From NCBI GenBank assembly GCA_025363655.1, contig JANYDK010000009.1:1-58512 (forward strand): a stretch of DNA of 58,512 bases, in the 5' to 3' direction. Positions 1-8,715 of this stretch are shown in pieces; position 1 is the stretch's first letter; every line of letters begins with the position of its first letter. Position numbers and translations under genes: made by a program. The notes under the pieces were generated by a model. It searched no databases and was not told the origin of the DNA. It worked only from the letters and a program-made list of their open reading frames with translations. Origin of the DNA: Deltaproteobacteria bacterium (GTDB lineage: Bacteria > Myxococcota_A > Polyangia > Polyangiales > JADJMO01).

Positions 1-424
1 CATCGGTAGCCCGTTGTCATTCACACCATTGCAGTCGTCGTCTAGCCCATTGCAGACTTCGCTGACCGGTAAGCCAGCGGTGCAGCTGCTCGCGAAGCAC
101 GACGAGCCCGTGCGCGCGCACAGACCGACGCCGCACGACGACTTCGCGAGGCCATTGTCGATCGCGCCGTTGCAGTCGTCGTCGATGCCGTTGCACGTCT
201 CGCTGACCGGTGAGCCGGCCGTGCAGCTACTGGCGAAACACGTCGTGCCCGCACGCGCGCATTGACCGATGCCGCACGTCGATATCGGGACGCCGTTGTC
301 GATCGCGCCGTTGCAGTCGTCGTCGACGCCGTTGCACGACTCGGAGACAGGCGCACCGGCCGTGCAGCTCGACGCGAGGCAGCTCGAGCCGATGCGTCCG
401 CAGGCGCCGACGCCGCAGGTGGTT
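1..424 (-). repeat. 141-bp in-frame tandem repeat (MopE-like units)
   Basis: Three units are spaced exactly 141 bp apart (for example near 46, 187 and 328), each coding a 47-residue module with DDDCNGAIDNG and a CGxGxCAR segment. A more divergent copy lies to the right, and the array runs off the left edge. The repeat lies wholly inside the lipoprotein gene. Confidence 0.75.
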
Positions 425-1491
425 TTGGCGATCCCTTCGTCGGTGGCGCCGTCGCAGTTGTCGTCCTTGGCGTTGCACGTCTCGGTGGCGCCGGGGTGCA
501 TCGTCGGGTCGGCGTCGTTGCAGTCACCGCCCTTGTACGAGATGCCGCAGCCGCTCGCCGGTGCGTAGCCGTCGCCGTCAGCGTCGAGGAAGCTGAAGAC
601 GCAACCCGTCGCCGGGACGCACTTGTCGCTCGTACACGCGACGCCATCGCTGCAGGCGAGAGGGCTCCCCTTGGCGCAGGTGTGACTCGACGTCCTGCAG
701 GTCTCGACGCCGGTACAGGCATCGTGGTCGTCGCAGTCGGCAGCCGCCTTGCACGTGAAGGCGCAATCGTTGCGGCAGCCATCGCTCGGGTCGGTGTTTC
801 CGTCGTCGCACTCCTCGCCGGGATCGACGACGTGGTTGCCGCAGCTCTTGCTCGCGCAGCTGCCGCCGTTGCAGTAGCCGTCGCCGCCGCTCTTGGGCGT
901 GCAGGTGACGCTGCTCGAGGCGTGCGTGCCGGTCGTGCAGACGTGGCTCGCGTCGCACGATCGGCCCAAAATACAAGTGTTTCCGTCGTCGCATTCCTTG
1001 CTCGCGTGGCAAGAGAATTTGCACGTGAGCGGCTGACATCCATCGCCGGCGACGTCGTTGCCGTCGTCGCATTCTTCGCCGGCGGCGGTGTCGACGAACC
1101 TGTCGCCGCACGCGCTCAGAACACATCCCTCGCCGACGCAGATGCGACGCTTGCTGTCCGACGATTCGCACGCCGTTCCGTTCGGTTGTCCCTTGCATGA
1201 GAAGGGCGCGTCGACGGGCGGGACGTCGGGCGTGCCGATGTCGGCGTCGGCATCTGCGCCTCCAACGTCGGCGTCGATCGCGGTCTCGTCGAGGTGGGCG
1301 TCGATCGCGGCGTCTTCGCCAGCGTCCCCTCCTGGTCCGCCGTCGGGCTTCGGGTCTCCGCCGTCGAGGTCGTTCACGTCGAGGTCGGCGCTGTCGCTCT
1401 CATCGTCGTTCGCTTGATCGAAGTTGGCCGAGCTGCAGGCAGCGGCGGTGAGCAGGAACGTGGCGAAGAAGAGGGGAAGGGCGCGACGCAT
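1..1491 (-). CDS. MopE/DUF4215 cysteine-rich lipoprotein, C-terminus cut by window edge
   Basis: Reads leftward from ATG at 1491 and is still open at base 1, so 497 residues are visible and the C-terminus is missing. An N-terminal signal peptide ends in a lipobox-like TAAAC (Cys19), suggesting an exported lipoprotein. Residues about 25-95 are Asp/Ala/Gly-rich linker. Then come at least two DUF4215-type units (CGD...GEECDDGN...DGC), a MopE metal-binding-like motif (DADGDGY...GGDCNDADP...PGATE.C..KDDNCDG) and 47-residue repeats built on CNGxDDDCNGAIDNG. DxDxDG and DDDCNG motifs in this family are thought to bind calcium or copper. The function is unknown; a surface or matrix protein is likely. 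The cysteines presumably form disulfides outside the cytoplasm. Confidence 0.85.
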   Translation of the reverse strand, partial: MRRALPLFFATFLLTAAACSSANFDQANDDESDSADLDVNDLDGGDPKPDGGPGGDAGEDAAIDAHLDETAIDADVGGADADADIGTPDVPPVDAPFSCKGQPNGTACESSDSKRRICVGEGCVLSACGDRFVDTAAGEECDDGNDVAGDGCQPLTCKFSCHASKECDDGNTCILGRSCDASHVCTTGTHASSSVTCTPKSGGDGYCNGGSCASKSCGNHVVDPGEECDDGNTDPSDGCRNDCAFTCKAAADCDDHDACTGVETCRTSSHTCAKGSPLACSDGVACTSDKCVPATGCVFSFLDADGDGYAPASGCGISYKGGDCNDADPTMHPGATETCNAKDDNCDGATDEGIAKTTCGVGACGRIGSSCLASSCTAGAPVSESCNGVDDDCNGAIDNGVPISTCGIGQCARAGTTCFASSCTAGSPVSETCNGIDDDCNGAIDNGLAKSSCGVGLCARTGSSCFASSCTAGLPVSEVCNGLDDDCNGVNDNGLPM

Positions 1492-1688
1492 GGGCAATGG
1501 CTCCTGAAGAGGTGTGCACCCACCTGTCGGCAGGACCGTCGTCGCGGTTGCGCGCAAAGGAGCGAAAGCCGAATGACCCTTCGTTTCTCGATGAACGGTG
1601 GAGCGTTGCGCCGCACGCGCGGAGATTCCTGCGGCGTCCTCCATTGCCCACTTGCCGTGCGCGGCCCTCGCGGCTTTAACGCGCGGCG

Positions 1689-3188
1689 ATGAGCGGGCAG
1701 GGGGAGGACGGCGACGACGGCATCGAGGACGAGAGCCTCCCCGACGATCTCGACGACACCGACGGTACCGACGGTACCGACGGTACTGACGGCGCTGACG
1801 AGCAAGACGCCGAAGACGCGGCCGACGCCGGCAACGTCGATCACGGCGGCGACGAAGGCATCTTCGACGACGACGATCAGGCGGAAGAGTTCCAGCACAC
1901 CTCGGAGGGCGACGCGCCCGGCGGCTTCTCCGACGCCATCGACGTGGTCGATCCCGACGACAGCTTGGCCCCTCCCGCGGCCGACGAAGGGCGCGAGCTC
2001 GACGAGTCCGAAGTTCGCGCCGTCTTCGTCGAGGAGATCGCGGAGCAGCAGGCCGCGTTCGAGCGTGAAGGGCGCGAAGCGTCTTTCATGGAGATGTTCG
2101 CCGACGGCCCCGAGGGCTCGTCTCTCGGCGGTCTCGGCGGTCTCGGCGGTCTCGAAGGAGCGGCCAACGAGTCGTTCGTCGACGCCGATCCGACCGCGCT
2201 CGATGCAGCGGCGAACCTCGGCGACGCAGCGACGATCACGAGCGCGACCGCAGGCGAGGGCTCGAGCGCCGCCGAAGGTGACGCGCCGAAAGAAAACGTG
2301 ATGCGCCGCCACCTGCGCGGCCTCCTCGAATCGCTGCTCTTCGTCCTCGATCGTCCGATCAAGGTCGCCGATCTCGCCGACGTCGCGCGCGCCGACTCGA
2401 AGGAATGTCGCGCGATCCTCGAAGAGCTCTCCGAGCAGTACCGCGCCGAGGCTCGCGGCTTCCAGCTCGACGAATTGGCGGGCGGTTGGCAGCTCCGGAC
2501 CAGCGCCACCTTCGCGCCCTTCGTCCGCGAGATGACGGCGCAGAAGCCGGTGCGCCTCTCGCGCGCCCAGGTCGAGACGCTCGCGCTCGTCGCCTATCGT
2601 CAACCGATCACCCGTCCGGAAATCGAAGACGTCCGCGGCGTCGACGCCGGCGCCGTCCTCAAGCTGCTCCTCGATCGCGACTTGCTCCGCGTCCTCGGGA
2701 AGAAAGACGAGCCCGGTCGCCCTCTCCTCTACGGCACGACGGGTTATTTTCTCCAGTTTTTCGGCCTCAAATCGCTCCGCGATCTGCCGACCTTGCGTGA
2801 GTTCACCGAGCTCTCGGACGAGTCGAAGGAAGTCGTGGAGCGCGAGTTGGGCGACGTGTTGCCGGATGGGCCCAAGGAGCCCGCGCCGGTGGTGGGAGAT
2901 GCATCGATCGCGGCTGCGGATTTTGATCCGACGGAGGGGGCCGAGGATGCCGCGCCCGCGCCCGCACCCGAACCCGCGCCCGAGCCCGCGCCCGCGCCCG
3001 AGCCCGAGCCCGAGCCCGAGCCCATAGACGTTGCCAGCGAGCCCCAGACGGAGACCCACGATGGCGAAAAGCCCGGCGGTGCGAAGTACGACCCCTCCGA
3101 CGAAGAGCTCTTCCCGGACGACGAAGACGACGACAGCGAAGACGAAGACAGCGAAGACGAAGACGAAGACGACAAAGCCGACGAGTGA
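1689..3188 (+). CDS. scpB: Segregation and condensation protein B with long acidic extensions
   Basis: ScpB forms with ScpA the kleisin partner of SMC and acts in chromosome condensation and segregation. The ScpB core lies at about residues 203-395 (RGLLESLLFVLDRPI, LALVAYRQPITRPEIEDVRGV, YGTTGYFLQFFGL), two winged-helix units. Usual ScpB is about 200 residues; this one is 499. The first 200 residues are acidic and low complexity, with 9-bp repeats near 1761-1787 (DGT) and 2124-2150 (GGL). The C-terminus is a Pro-Glu-Ala repeat followed by an Asp/Glu tail. ATG at 1689 is the first start, but has no clear ribosome site; an internal ATG at 2301 (Met205) sits right at the core and could be an alternative. 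The last 128 bp overlap nth in another frame. No scpA is in the window. Confidence 0.85.
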   Translation: MSGQGEDGDDGIEDESLPDDLDDTDGTDGTDGTDGADEQDAEDAADAGNVDHGGDEGIFDDDDQAEEFQHTSEGDAPGGFSDAIDVVDPDDSLAPPAADEGRELDESEVRAVFVEEIAEQQAAFEREGREASFMEMFADGPEGSSLGGLGGLGGLEGAANESFVDADPTALDAAANLGDAATITSATAGEGSSAAEGDAPKENVMRRHLRGLLESLLFVLDRPIKVADLADVARADSKECRAILEELSEQYRAEARGFQLDELAGGWQLRTSATFAPFVREMTAQKPVRLSRAQVETLALVAYRQPITRPEIEDVRGVDAGAVLKLLLDRDLLRVLGKKDEPGRPLLYGTTGYFLQFFGLKSLRDLPTLREFTELSDESKEVVERELGDVLPDGPKEPAPVVGDASIAAADFDPTEGAEDAAPAPAPEPAPEPAPAPEPEPEPEPIDVASEPQTETHDGEKPGGAKYDPSDEELFPDDEDDDSEDEDSEDEDEDDKADE

Positions 3189-3831
3189 TGTGCTCGGGAC
3201 GCTGGCGGGGTTGAAAAAGACGTATCCCGACGCGCACTGCGAGCTCGATCACACCGACGCTTTCACGTTGCTCGTCGCGACGGTGCTCTCGGCGCAGTCC
3301 ACCGACGTCGGGGTCAACAAGGCGACGCCTGGACTCTTCGCTCGGTTTCCCGACCCGCGTGCGCTCGCCAGTGCGGACGTCGCGGAGGTCGAGCGGCTGA
3401 TTGGCACGATCGGCATGTTTCGGCAGAAATCCAAGCGGATCGTCGAGCTGGCGAAGCTGCTCATGGAGCGACACGGCGGCCTCGTGCCGGCCTCACTCGA
3501 GGCGCTCGTGCTGCTACCAGGTGTGGGGCGGAAGACGGCGAACGTCGTCCTCGGGGTCTGGTTCAAGGCGCCCGTCGGCGTCGTCGTCGACACCCACGTG
3601 CAACGCCTGACGCAGCGGCTCGGATGGACGAAGCAAGATACGCCCGAGAAGATCGAGCTCGAGCTGATGAAGAAGGTCCCGCGCGCCGATTGGGATCTCG
3701 TCTCGCACTTGCTCATCTTCCACGGACGTCGCACCTGTACTGCGCGCAAGCCGGCGTGCGATCGTTGCGAGGTGAGCGCGATGTGTCCCGTCGCTGGAAA
3801 CGCGGAAAACGTCGGGCGAAAGCACTTCTGA
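3061..3831 (+). CDS. nth: Endonuclease III, base-excision repair DNA glycosylase/AP lyase
   Basis: Removes oxidised pyrimidines from DNA and nicks the abasic site. Visible features: helix-hairpin-helix LPGVGRKTANVV containing the catalytic Lys, VDTHVQRL with the catalytic Asp, and a C-terminal [4Fe-4S] motif with the exact spacing C-x6-C-x2-C-x5-C. The start at 3061 is chosen because GGAG lies 7 bases upstream; it gives 256 residues with a Lys/Thr-rich N-terminal tail of about 43 residues before the conserved fold. That tail is read from the DNA that encodes the acidic end of ScpB. A GTG at 3190, just after the scpB stop, would give a protein of the normal family length, but lacks a clear ribosome site. 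Confidence 0.92.
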   Translation: MAKSPAVRSTTPPTKSSSRTTKTTTAKTKTAKTKTKTTKPTSDVLGTLAGLKKTYPDAHCELDHTDAFTLLVATVLSAQSTDVGVNKATPGLFARFPDPRALASADVAEVERLIGTIGMFRQKSKRIVELAKLLMERHGGLVPASLEALVLLPGVGRKTANVVLGVWFKAPVGVVVDTHVQRLTQRLGWTKQDTPEKIELELMKKVPRADWDLVSHLLIFHGRRTCTARKPACDRCEVSAMCPVAGNAENVGRKHF

Positions 3832-3868
3832 CTGTCCGGCGACCGAGCGAAACGAGACTGTCGCGAGC

Positions 3869-5134
3869 TCAGCTCACCTTGGGGACGTTTTTGGTCTCGG
3901 CGATCGCGCGCGCGGTGGTCTCGACGAGACGGAGCGCGGTATAGGCGGCGAGCGTCTGCACGCGGTGGCGATCGCCGCCGAAGCGCTTCTCCACCACCTC
4001 GGTGCCGCGTGCGCTGCTGACCGCGAGGTAGACGAGCCCGACCGGTTTGTCGTCGGTCGCGCCGCCTGGGCCGGCGATGCCGGTGATCGCGACCGCGAGA
4101 TCGCTGGCGGCGACGCGCATCGCTCCCTTGGCGAGCGCATCGGCGCACTCGGCGCTGACGGCTCCGTGCGCGCGGATGAGCTCCGGATCGACGCCGAGGA
4201 GCGTGCTCTTGGAGGCGTTGGAGTAGACGACGGCGTCGAGGATGAGGAACTCGCTCGAGCCGGGCACGCTGGTGATCATGTGTCCGACGAGGCCGCCGGT
4301 GCACGATTCTGCCACCGCCAACGTGAGCCCGAGGCCGCGCAGCGTGCGGGCGAAGGCGGCGGCGAAGGTCTCGGTCGCCCCTTCGCCGTAGACGAGATCA
4401 CCGAGCCGCGTGCGCACCTCGCGCGTCGCCGCATCGGCCTGCGACTGCGCGTCGGCGCGTGATTTTCCCTTGGCGAAGATCTTCACCTCGATCTCGGGGA
4501 AGTGCGCGCGATAGCCGATGGTGACGCCAGGGAACGTGCCCTCGATACCGGAGAGGAGCTCGCCGATGCGAGACTCGGTCTGCCCGAACGTCTTCAAATG
4601 GTTCTGCGCGGTGGTGCTCGGCGCGAGGGGCGCGATGCGCGGCTCGATGTGATCGTCGAACATGCGCTTCATCTCGCTCGGCACGCCCGGCGTGAAGAAG
4701 AGCTGCGCCCCGCCGAGCTTGAGGAGGAAGCCCGGCGCGGTCCCGATGGGGTTCGGAAGGACGTCGGTTCCCTTGGGAAAATCGGCCTGTTTCGCGTTCG
4801 AAGGGGTCATCTCACGACCGAGGCTGGCGAACCTTCGACGGATGGCGTCGAGCGACGGCTCGTGGCGTTCGAGCGGCACTCCAGCGGCCTCGGCGGCGCA
4901 CGCGGTGGTGAGATCGTCCGTGGTCGGGCCGAGCCCGCCGGTGACGACGATCACCCGGTGCCGCGCGGCGAGGCGAAGGAGTGTGTCGATGATCAGCGGC
5001 TTCTCGTCGGGGATGGTCTCGATCGTCGCGACTTCGAACCCGAGCGCGGTGATGCGGTTGGCGAGCCAGGTCGCGTTGGTGTTGACGAGCTCGCCGCGCG
5101 TGAGCTCGGTCCCGATGGAGAGGATGGCCGACAT
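3869..5134 (-). CDS. cinA: CinA family protein (CinA N-domain plus NMN amidohydrolase PncC domain)
   Basis: 421 residues, the usual two-domain length. The N-terminal molybdopterin-binding-like COG1058 domain begins with ILSIGTELTRGE and carries VVTGGLGPTTDD. The C-terminal PncC domain carries the catalytic-site motif AESCTGG and GIAGPGGATDDKPVG. In characterised relatives the enzyme deamidates nicotinamide mononucleotide in the pyridine nucleotide salvage cycle and may also hydrolyse ADP-ribose; the competence link of the name is historical. Divergent from the isocitrate dehydrogenase gene with 61 bp between starts, and convergent with nth. Confidence 0.93.
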   Translation of the reverse strand: MSAILSIGTELTRGELVNTNATWLANRITALGFEVATIETIPDEKPLIIDTLLRLAARHRVIVVTGGLGPTTDDLTTACAAEAAGVPLERHEPSLDAIRRRFASLGREMTPSNAKQADFPKGTDVLPNPIGTAPGFLLKLGGAQLFFTPGVPSEMKRMFDDHIEPRIAPLAPSTTAQNHLKTFGQTESRIGELLSGIEGTFPGVTIGYRAHFPEIEVKIFAKGKSRADAQSQADAATREVRTRLGDLVYGEGATETFAAAFARTLRGLGLTLAVAESCTGGLVGHMITSVPGSSEFLILDAVVYSNASKSTLLGVDPELIRAHGAVSAECADALAKGAMRVAASDLAVAITGIAGPGGATDDKPVGLVYLAVSSARGTEVVEKRFGGDRHRVQTLAAYTALRLVETTARAIAETKNVPKVS

Positions 5135-5195
5135 GGGAGGGGAGAAAGAGGCTACCAGGGTTGCCGGACCGACTCGCCGCCGCTACGTCCGGACC

Positions 5196-6242
5196 ATGGC
5201 CAAGCACACGATCACGCTCATTCCTGGCGATGGCATCGGTCCCGAGGTCTGCGACAGCGCACGGGCGGTACTCGCGGCGGCAGGGGTCGACATCGCGTGG
5301 GAGGTCGTCGAAGCCGGCGCCGACGTCGCCGAAAAGCACGGCGGTAACCCGCTCCCCGCGAGCGTCCTCGATTCGGTGCGCCGCAACAAAGTCGCGCTCA
5401 AGGGCCCCATCGGCACGCCCATCGGCAAGGGCTTCAAAAGCGCCAACGTCCAGCTCCGCCAAGCGCTGCAGATGTTCGCCAACCTTCGTCCGGTGAAGTC
5501 GCTCCCGGGAGTCTCGACGCCCTTCACCGCCGCGCCTGTCGGCAAGGGCGGCGCACCGGGTGGCGGCGCGGTCGATCTCGTCATCGTCCGCGAGAACACC
5601 GAGGGCATGTACACCGGCATCGAGCACACGATCATCCCCGGCGTCACCCAGGCGATCAAAGTGGTCACCGCCGAGGCGAGCACCCGCATCTGCGAGTTCG
5701 CCTTCGAATACGCAGAAAAAATGGGCTATCCGCGCGTCACGGTGGTCCACAAAGCGAACATCATGAAGATCACCGACGGCCTCTTCCTCGAGTGCGGTCG
5801 GGCGGCGGCGCGTCGTCATCCGCGCCTCGAGATGGTCGAGATGATCGTCGACGCCTGCGCGATGAACATGGTGCGCAACCCCAACCGCCTCGGCGTCATC
5901 GTCACGCTCAACCTCTACGGCGACATCCTCTCCGACCTCGCGGCCGGGCTCGTCGGCGGTCTCGGCATCGTCCCCGGCGCCAACATCGGCAAGGACGCCG
6001 CGGTGTTCGAAGCCGTCCACGGCTCGGCGCCCGACATCGCGGGCAGGGGCGTCGCCAATCCCACGGCCCTCATCCAGAGCGCGGTGATGATGCTCGACCA
6101 CCTCGAAGAGCACGAGGCCGCGCGTCGCATCGAGCGCGCCCTCCGTGACGTCTACGAGAAGGGCACCGCGCGTACCGGCGATCTCGGCGGCAAATCGACG
6201 AACAAAGAATTCACCGACGCGATCGTCGCGGCTCTCGCGTAA
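5196..6242 (+). CDS. Isocitrate dehydrogenase, NAD-type (isocitrate/isopropylmalate family)
   Basis: Oxidative decarboxylation of isocitrate to 2-oxoglutarate in the TCA cycle. The protein starts at [18 protein letters not shown] and is 348 residues. Substrate-site features are [10 protein letters not shown] (the Ser-x-Asn of isocitrate-specific members) and the RPVKSLPG segment; [10 protein letters not shown] follows. The family signature is [19 protein letters not shown]. The HGSAPDIAG segment has Asp where NADP enzymes usually have Lys, favouring NAD. An open frame continues far upstream but overlaps cinA and has no family similarity, so ATG 5196 is used. A homoisocitrate or 3-isopropylmalate dehydrogenase is less likely because of the Ser/Asn substrate motif. 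Confidence 0.88.
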   Translation: MAKHTITLIPGDGIGPEVCDSARAVLAAAGVDIAWEVVEAGADVAEKHGGNPLPASVLDSVRRNKVALKGPIGTPIGKGFKSANVQLRQALQMFANLRPVKSLPGVSTPFTAAPVGKGGAPGGGAVDLVIVRENTEGMYTGIEHTIIPGVTQAIKVVTAEASTRICEFAFEYAEKMGYPRVTVVHKANIMKITDGLFLECGRAAARRHPRLEMVEMIVDACAMNMVRNPNRLGVIVTLNLYGDILSDLAAGLVGGLGIVPGANIGKDAAVFEAVHGSAPDIAGRGVANPTALIQSAVMMLDHLEEHEAARRIERALRDVYEKGTARTGDLGGKSTNKEFTDAIVAALA

Positions 6243-6260
6243 TCGAGCGCAAAAATAAGC

Positions 6261-6953
6261 TCAGAATGTCCAGCCGACCAGCAAGTTGGCGATGAGCAGC
6301 GCGGCGCGATCGTCCTTCGCTGCGCTGTCGTCGGAGGCCTTCTGCTTGGCGACGAAGATGCCGATCGCGATCTGCGAGTCGATGGTGAAGCCGCCCTTGG
6401 TGACGAACTTCCATCCGAGGAGCGGGCCGGCGACGAAGCCTGCGCCGGGCCCGGTGGTCGAAGCCGTACCGAGCGACGCGCCCGGATCGAGCTTGGCGTG
6501 CGTGTACTGCCCGAGCACGCCGACCTGGATGCCGCCATCCATGTTTCCCTGCGCGTAGTAGATGCCCTTGGCCCCGAGCTGCCAGGTCGAAGCGCGATCG
6601 CTGCCGACGTAGGTCGCGCTCTGATCGACCTTCGGCGAACCGAACGCGAAGAACGGTCCGACGGAGAATTCGGGCGTCGCCGCGATCTCGAGGTGCACGC
6701 CGTACATCGGATAGAGGAGCGAGAGCGGATCGAGCGTGACGCTCACCGCGCGCGTCTTCGGTGCTTCGTCTTCGACTTCGACGACGTAGATCTTCCGATT
6801 GCCGGGCTTCGGCGGCTCGTTCTCCATCACCGGCTCTCCCTCCGACGGCGCCGGTTTTTGTGGCGGGAGGTAGTCGGCGGAGGCGAGCGTCGGCGCGAGC
6901 ACGCACGGGGAGAAGAGGACGACGAAGAGCGCCGTGACGGCGGCGCTGTGCAT
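6261..6953 (-). CDS. Exported outer-membrane beta-barrel-like protein
   Basis: About 230 residues. An N-terminal signal peptide (TALFVVLFSPCVLAPTLASA) is followed by a Pro/Glu-rich stretch of about 30 residues and then alternating hydrophobic strands rich in Gly and aromatic residues. It ends in GWTF, and a terminal Phe is typical of outer-membrane barrels. ATG 6953 is preferred because AGGG lies nine bases upstream; ATG 6962 in the same frame is an alternative. I do not recognise a named family. The gene faces the isocitrate dehydrogenase stop across 18 bp. Confidence 0.7.
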   Translation of the reverse strand: MHSAAVTALFVVLFSPCVLAPTLASADYLPPQKPAPSEGEPVMENEPPKPGNRKIYVVEVEDEAPKTRAVSVTLDPLSLLYPMYGVHLEIAATPEFSVGPFFAFGSPKVDQSATYVGSDRASTWQLGAKGIYYAQGNMDGGIQVGVLGQYTHAKLDPGASLGTASTTGPGAGFVAGPLLGWKFVTKGGFTIDSQIAIGIFVAKQKASDDSAAKDDRAALLIANLLVGWTF

Positions 6954-7063
6954 TCGGTGCATCCCTGAATGGTACTCGCATCTGCTCCCGTCGCAGGAAC
7001 CGACGCCGTCGCTATGGACGAGCGGCCCCGTCGATCCCATGGTTCTCGGGGACTCGAGACATC

Positions 7064-7726
7064 ATGGAGAAACGCATCGTCGTCGGCATCGGCATCTTCT
7101 GGGGCACCATCGCGCTCAGCGGCGTCTTGCTCCTTCGTCGAGCCACCCAGAGCTCGCTCGACAACCAGCGCGAGAAGCGCGAAGCCGCCGCCCGCAAGAT
7201 GCCGAGCGCCTATCCTGATCCCGTCGACTCGGGGCCGCCGCCAGGAGAGGCCGAGGTGCTCCTTCGCGAGACGATGGTCACCGCCAAGAGCGGCGAGTAC
7301 GAGGTCCGACCGGTCTGGTTTCGCGCGAGCTGCGTCGACGAATTCGGGACGCTGGTCGAGACGTGCGAGCCAGCGGAGGCCGCCGACGTCCCCGTCTTCG
7401 GCATCGCGCGGCCGGCGGAAATCGGCTTCTTCAGCGTCGTATTGCAGCGCAGCAAACCAGACGGCACCGGCGAGCACCTCGGCTACACCGCGGTGAAAAA
7501 AGGCCGTTCGTCGGCCCCGATGCCCGTGCAACCGATCGTCGCCTTCGCCTCTCCGCGCTGCTCGGTCCTCGAAGCGAACGCGCTCGCGAAGAAGGCGGGC
7601 TTCGAACCGAAGCTCGCGCACCAGCTCGTTTGGGAATCGGCCGCACCGCCGGCGAAAGCGCGGTGGACCTTCGTTCGTGGAGACTCGAAGGTGGTGTTCG
7701 ACGATGACTGCGTGACGGCGCCGTAG
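7064..7726 (+). CDS. Membrane-anchored protein of unknown function
   Basis: 220 residues. One N-terminal hydrophobic segment (about residues 5-24, VVGIGIFWGTIALSGVLLL) is followed by a charged stretch and a soluble domain with four Cys (SCVDE, ETCEP, PRCSV, DDCVT). That pattern suggests an anchored domain outside the membrane stabilised by two disulfides. No family is recognised. Convergent with the next gene, leaving only four bases between stops. Confidence 0.7.
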   Translation: MEKRIVVGIGIFWGTIALSGVLLLRRATQSSLDNQREKREAAARKMPSAYPDPVDSGPPPGEAEVLLRETMVTAKSGEYEVRPVWFRASCVDEFGTLVETCEPAEAADVPVFGIARPAEIGFFSVVLQRSKPDGTGEHLGYTAVKKGRSSAPMPVQPIVAFASPRCSVLEANALAKKAGFEPKLAHQLVWESAAPPAKARWTFVRGDSKVVFDDDCVTAP

Positions 7727-7730
7727 CGCT

Positions 7731-8651
7731 TCAGCTCGCGTCGACGCACAGCTCGACGGCGTTCACCACCAGCGAGCCCGACAGCCCGCCGGCCTTGATC
7801 CGCAGGAGCATCCCGCTGTCTCCAGAGGCTATCGCGCTCGTCGCATCGGCCGTGTACCAGCGATACGGCGTGCTGTTCCACACGAGGTCACTCGCCGTGG
7901 CGCCGGTGCCCGTGAAGGTCTGCCAGTTGAAGCCGCCACTCGTCGTCGTGTCGTAGCTTCGACCGCGAATCGCGAGCGTGGCGCTGCGGATGCCGGACAC
8001 GCCTTTGGTGCTGAGCTCGACGTCGATGAAGTCGCTGCCATCGAGCTGCAAACCGCCCTTTTCGAGGAACGTGTCGACGTAAGACGACGTGAAGCCGATG
8101 CTGTAGCCGAAGACGCCGATGTGCCAGCGCGACTTGTCGGGGAGGCCGTTCAGGTCGTAGACGGGGGTCGCGGTCGAGCCGGTCGAACCGGAGAAATGAA
8201 GGCGAAATGCCGTCGCGCCGGTCGCACCCGAGGAGCAGGGGCCGCCGGTGATGACGCCTCCCGAACCCGTGTCGGTGCCGGTGTCCTTCACGCCCGTGTC
8301 GAGCACGCCGGTGTCCTTGATGCCCGTGTCGCCGCTCGCCGTGTCGCCGCTTGCCGTGTCGCTGCCACTGCTCGTATCGCTTCCGCTTCCGGTGTCGCTG
8401 CCACCCGCGGAGTCGCTGCTGCTCCCCGTGTCACTCGCGCTCGAGGTGTCGCCGCCGCCGCCCGTGTCGGAGCGCACATCGATCGGTTCGCCGACGTCGT
8501 CGTGGCCGGAGGTGTCGTCGTGCGATCCTCCTGAATCAGCAGCGCACGTCGTGCACGTGCCTCCGCCTTGATCGGCAGCCTGGGCACAGGCGGCTCCGGC
8601 GCAAACAGCGCAAACGGACAACACGAGGGCGAAGAGGCGCGAGCTCGACAT
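7731..8651 (-). CDS. Secreted Cys/Ser/Asp-rich linker protein, probably a lipoprotein
   Basis: 306 residues. The signal peptide ends near GAACAQAA; a Cys at the cleavage site suggests lipidation but the lipobox is weak. Residues about 30-135 are a low-complexity Ser/Gly/Asp/Thr tether with repeated SDTGS and DTGVKDTG units, a frequent layout in myxobacterial surface proteins. The C-terminal ~170 residues form a beta-rich domain (FRLHFSGS, WHIGVFGYSIGF, LVVNAVELCVD) that I cannot assign. The long tether implies the C-terminal domain is held away from the membrane. Confidence 0.75.
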   Translation of the reverse strand: MSSSRLFALVLSVCAVCAGAACAQAADQGGGTCTTCAADSGGSHDDTSGHDDVGEPIDVRSDTGGGGDTSSASDTGSSSDSAGGSDTGSGSDTSSGSDTASGDTASGDTGIKDTGVLDTGVKDTGTDTGSGGVITGGPCSSGATGATAFRLHFSGSTGSTATPVYDLNGLPDKSRWHIGVFGYSIGFTSSYVDTFLEKGGLQLDGSDFIDVELSTKGVSGIRSATLAIRGRSYDTTTSGGFNWQTFTGTGATASDLVWNSTPYRWYTADATSAIASGDSGMLLRIKAGGLSGSLVVNAVELCVDAS

Positions 8652-8715
8652 GGCCGGCGCGGGACGGATGGCCTCCGCCGAATATTCATCACGCGCGAGA
8701 CTCGAGCCGAAAATC

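Noticed and set aside
1-424. 141-bp tandem repeats as a CRISPR array
   Set aside because: Repeats are in-frame coding units with no separate unique spacers and no cas genes.
1374-3059. Minus-strand open frame across scpB and the upstream region
   Set aside because: Gly/Leu/Arg-rich shadow of the scpB repeats; it also overlaps the lipoprotein gene in a different frame.
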